A stretch of DNA of 7,106 nt from Gammaproteobacteria bacterium (GTDB taxonomy: Bacteria > Pseudomonadota > Gammaproteobacteria > Francisellales > CACEW01), in NCBI GenBank assembly GCA_028282045.1, contig JANQIS010000115.1, positions 1-7,106 on the forward strand. The letters are read 5' to 3'. Of this stretch, positions 6,813 through 7,106 are shown in pieces. The first letter of the stretch is position 1; each line of letters begins with the position of its first letter. A program made the translations under genes and the position numbers. The notes below the pieces were generated by a model. The model did no database searches. It was not told the origin of the DNA and worked only from the letters and a program-made list of their open reading frames with translations.

Positions 6813-7106
6813 TGCTTGGTACGCTAAAGCATGGTGGTGCTACTTATTGGCGCCATTATCCTGGTTGTTTTGTGTTATTGTCAGAGTTCGACGTCAGTGG
6901 CTTGCACGTCATCAGTTTGCCTATCCTGTACCAGTTATCGTGATCGGTAATGTTACGGTAGGGGGCAGTGGCAAGACTCCGCTTGTGAAATATTTGGCCC
7001 AGCATTTGCGCGACAGAGGTTGGCAGCCTGGTGTCGTGATGCGGGGTTATCGTGCTTCTTGTACGACATTGCCCCATTTGGTGAGGGAGGAAGATGATGC
7101 TCAATG
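6796..7106 (+). CDS. lpxK: Tetraacyldisaccharide 4'-kinase LpxK, N-terminal part
   Basis: Start of the lipid A 4'-kinase, which phosphorylates the 4' position of tetraacyldisaccharide 1-phosphate with ATP to make lipid IVA at the cytoplasmic face of the inner membrane. The window holds 103 codons plus two bases, about a third of the usual ~320-residue enzyme; the frame is open at the edge. A hydrophobic N-terminal segment (about 13-29, WWCYLLAPLSWLFCVIV) is the expected membrane anchor. It is followed by PVPVIVIGNVTVGGSGKTP (44-62), the P-loop with K60 and T61 and the typical LpxK form GN-x-x-VGG-x-GKTP. PGVVMRGYRAS follows, matching the family PGVVxRGYG segment. The final visible residues EEDDAQ lie just where the VGDEP motif should begin. 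It overlaps the preceding gene by 17 bp. In many gammaproteobacteria msbA precedes lpxK; here an unknown gene does. Confidence 0.95.
   Translation, partial: MNKIVNAWYAKAWWCYLLAPLSWLFCVIVRVRRQWLARHQFAYPVPVIVIGNVTVGGSGKTPLVKYLAQHLRDRGWQPGVVMRGYRASCTTLPHLVREEDDAQ

Noticed and set aside
6856..7104. 82-codon minus-strand ORF opposite lpxK
   Set aside because: Its sequence has no recognisable motif and lies wholly antisense to a confidently identified lpxK.

Overview
The window looks like a chromosomal segment of a Gram-negative, moderately AT-rich gammaproteobacterium. The Gram-negative assignment rests on the start of lpxK (lipid A 4'-kinase) at the right edge. Two POT/PTR-type peptide transporters within 5.5 kb suggest a peptide- or amino-acid-scavenging, possibly host-associated lifestyle of the Legionella/Coxiella kind. 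That placement is inference; no rRNA or other taxonomic marker is present. No tRNA, rRNA, CRISPR array, insertion sequence or phage gene was seen.

Layout, left to right. Bases 1-126 hold no gene I can support. Bases 127-1533 (minus) encode an intact 468-residue POT-family transporter whose N-terminal ExxER proton-coupling motif is degenerate. A 195-bp divergent region (1534-1728) carries a good sigma70-like promoter for each flanking gene. Bases 1729-2403 (plus) encode a class I SAM-dependent methyltransferase. It converges, with a 28-bp gap, on 2432-3799 (minus), a 455-residue protein of a family I do not recognise. After a 72-bp spacer with small repeats comes a second POT transporter on the minus strand (3872-5324), split by a single +1 frameshift near 4919-4925. 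A 135-bp AT-rich divergent region (5325-5459) separates it from 5460-6812 (plus), a 450-residue paralogue of the 455-residue protein. That gene overlaps the start of lpxK (6796 to the window end) by 17 bp.

How the parts may fit together. The most unusual feature is the pair of paralogous, apparently soluble ~450-residue proteins on either side of the frameshifted transporter, pointing away from each other. The two share motifs at nearly the same spacing: RYGDKI, FMLPKISD, AP(V/I)(K/R)GIQ-AYI, YYSLQYP and a C-terminal F-(K/R)GC-(K/R). One sits downstream of the transporter in the same orientation and may be co-transcribed with it. The other is very probably co-transcribed and translationally coupled with lpxK. 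Their biochemical function cannot be read from the sequence. The methyltransferase has its own promoter and no evident partner.
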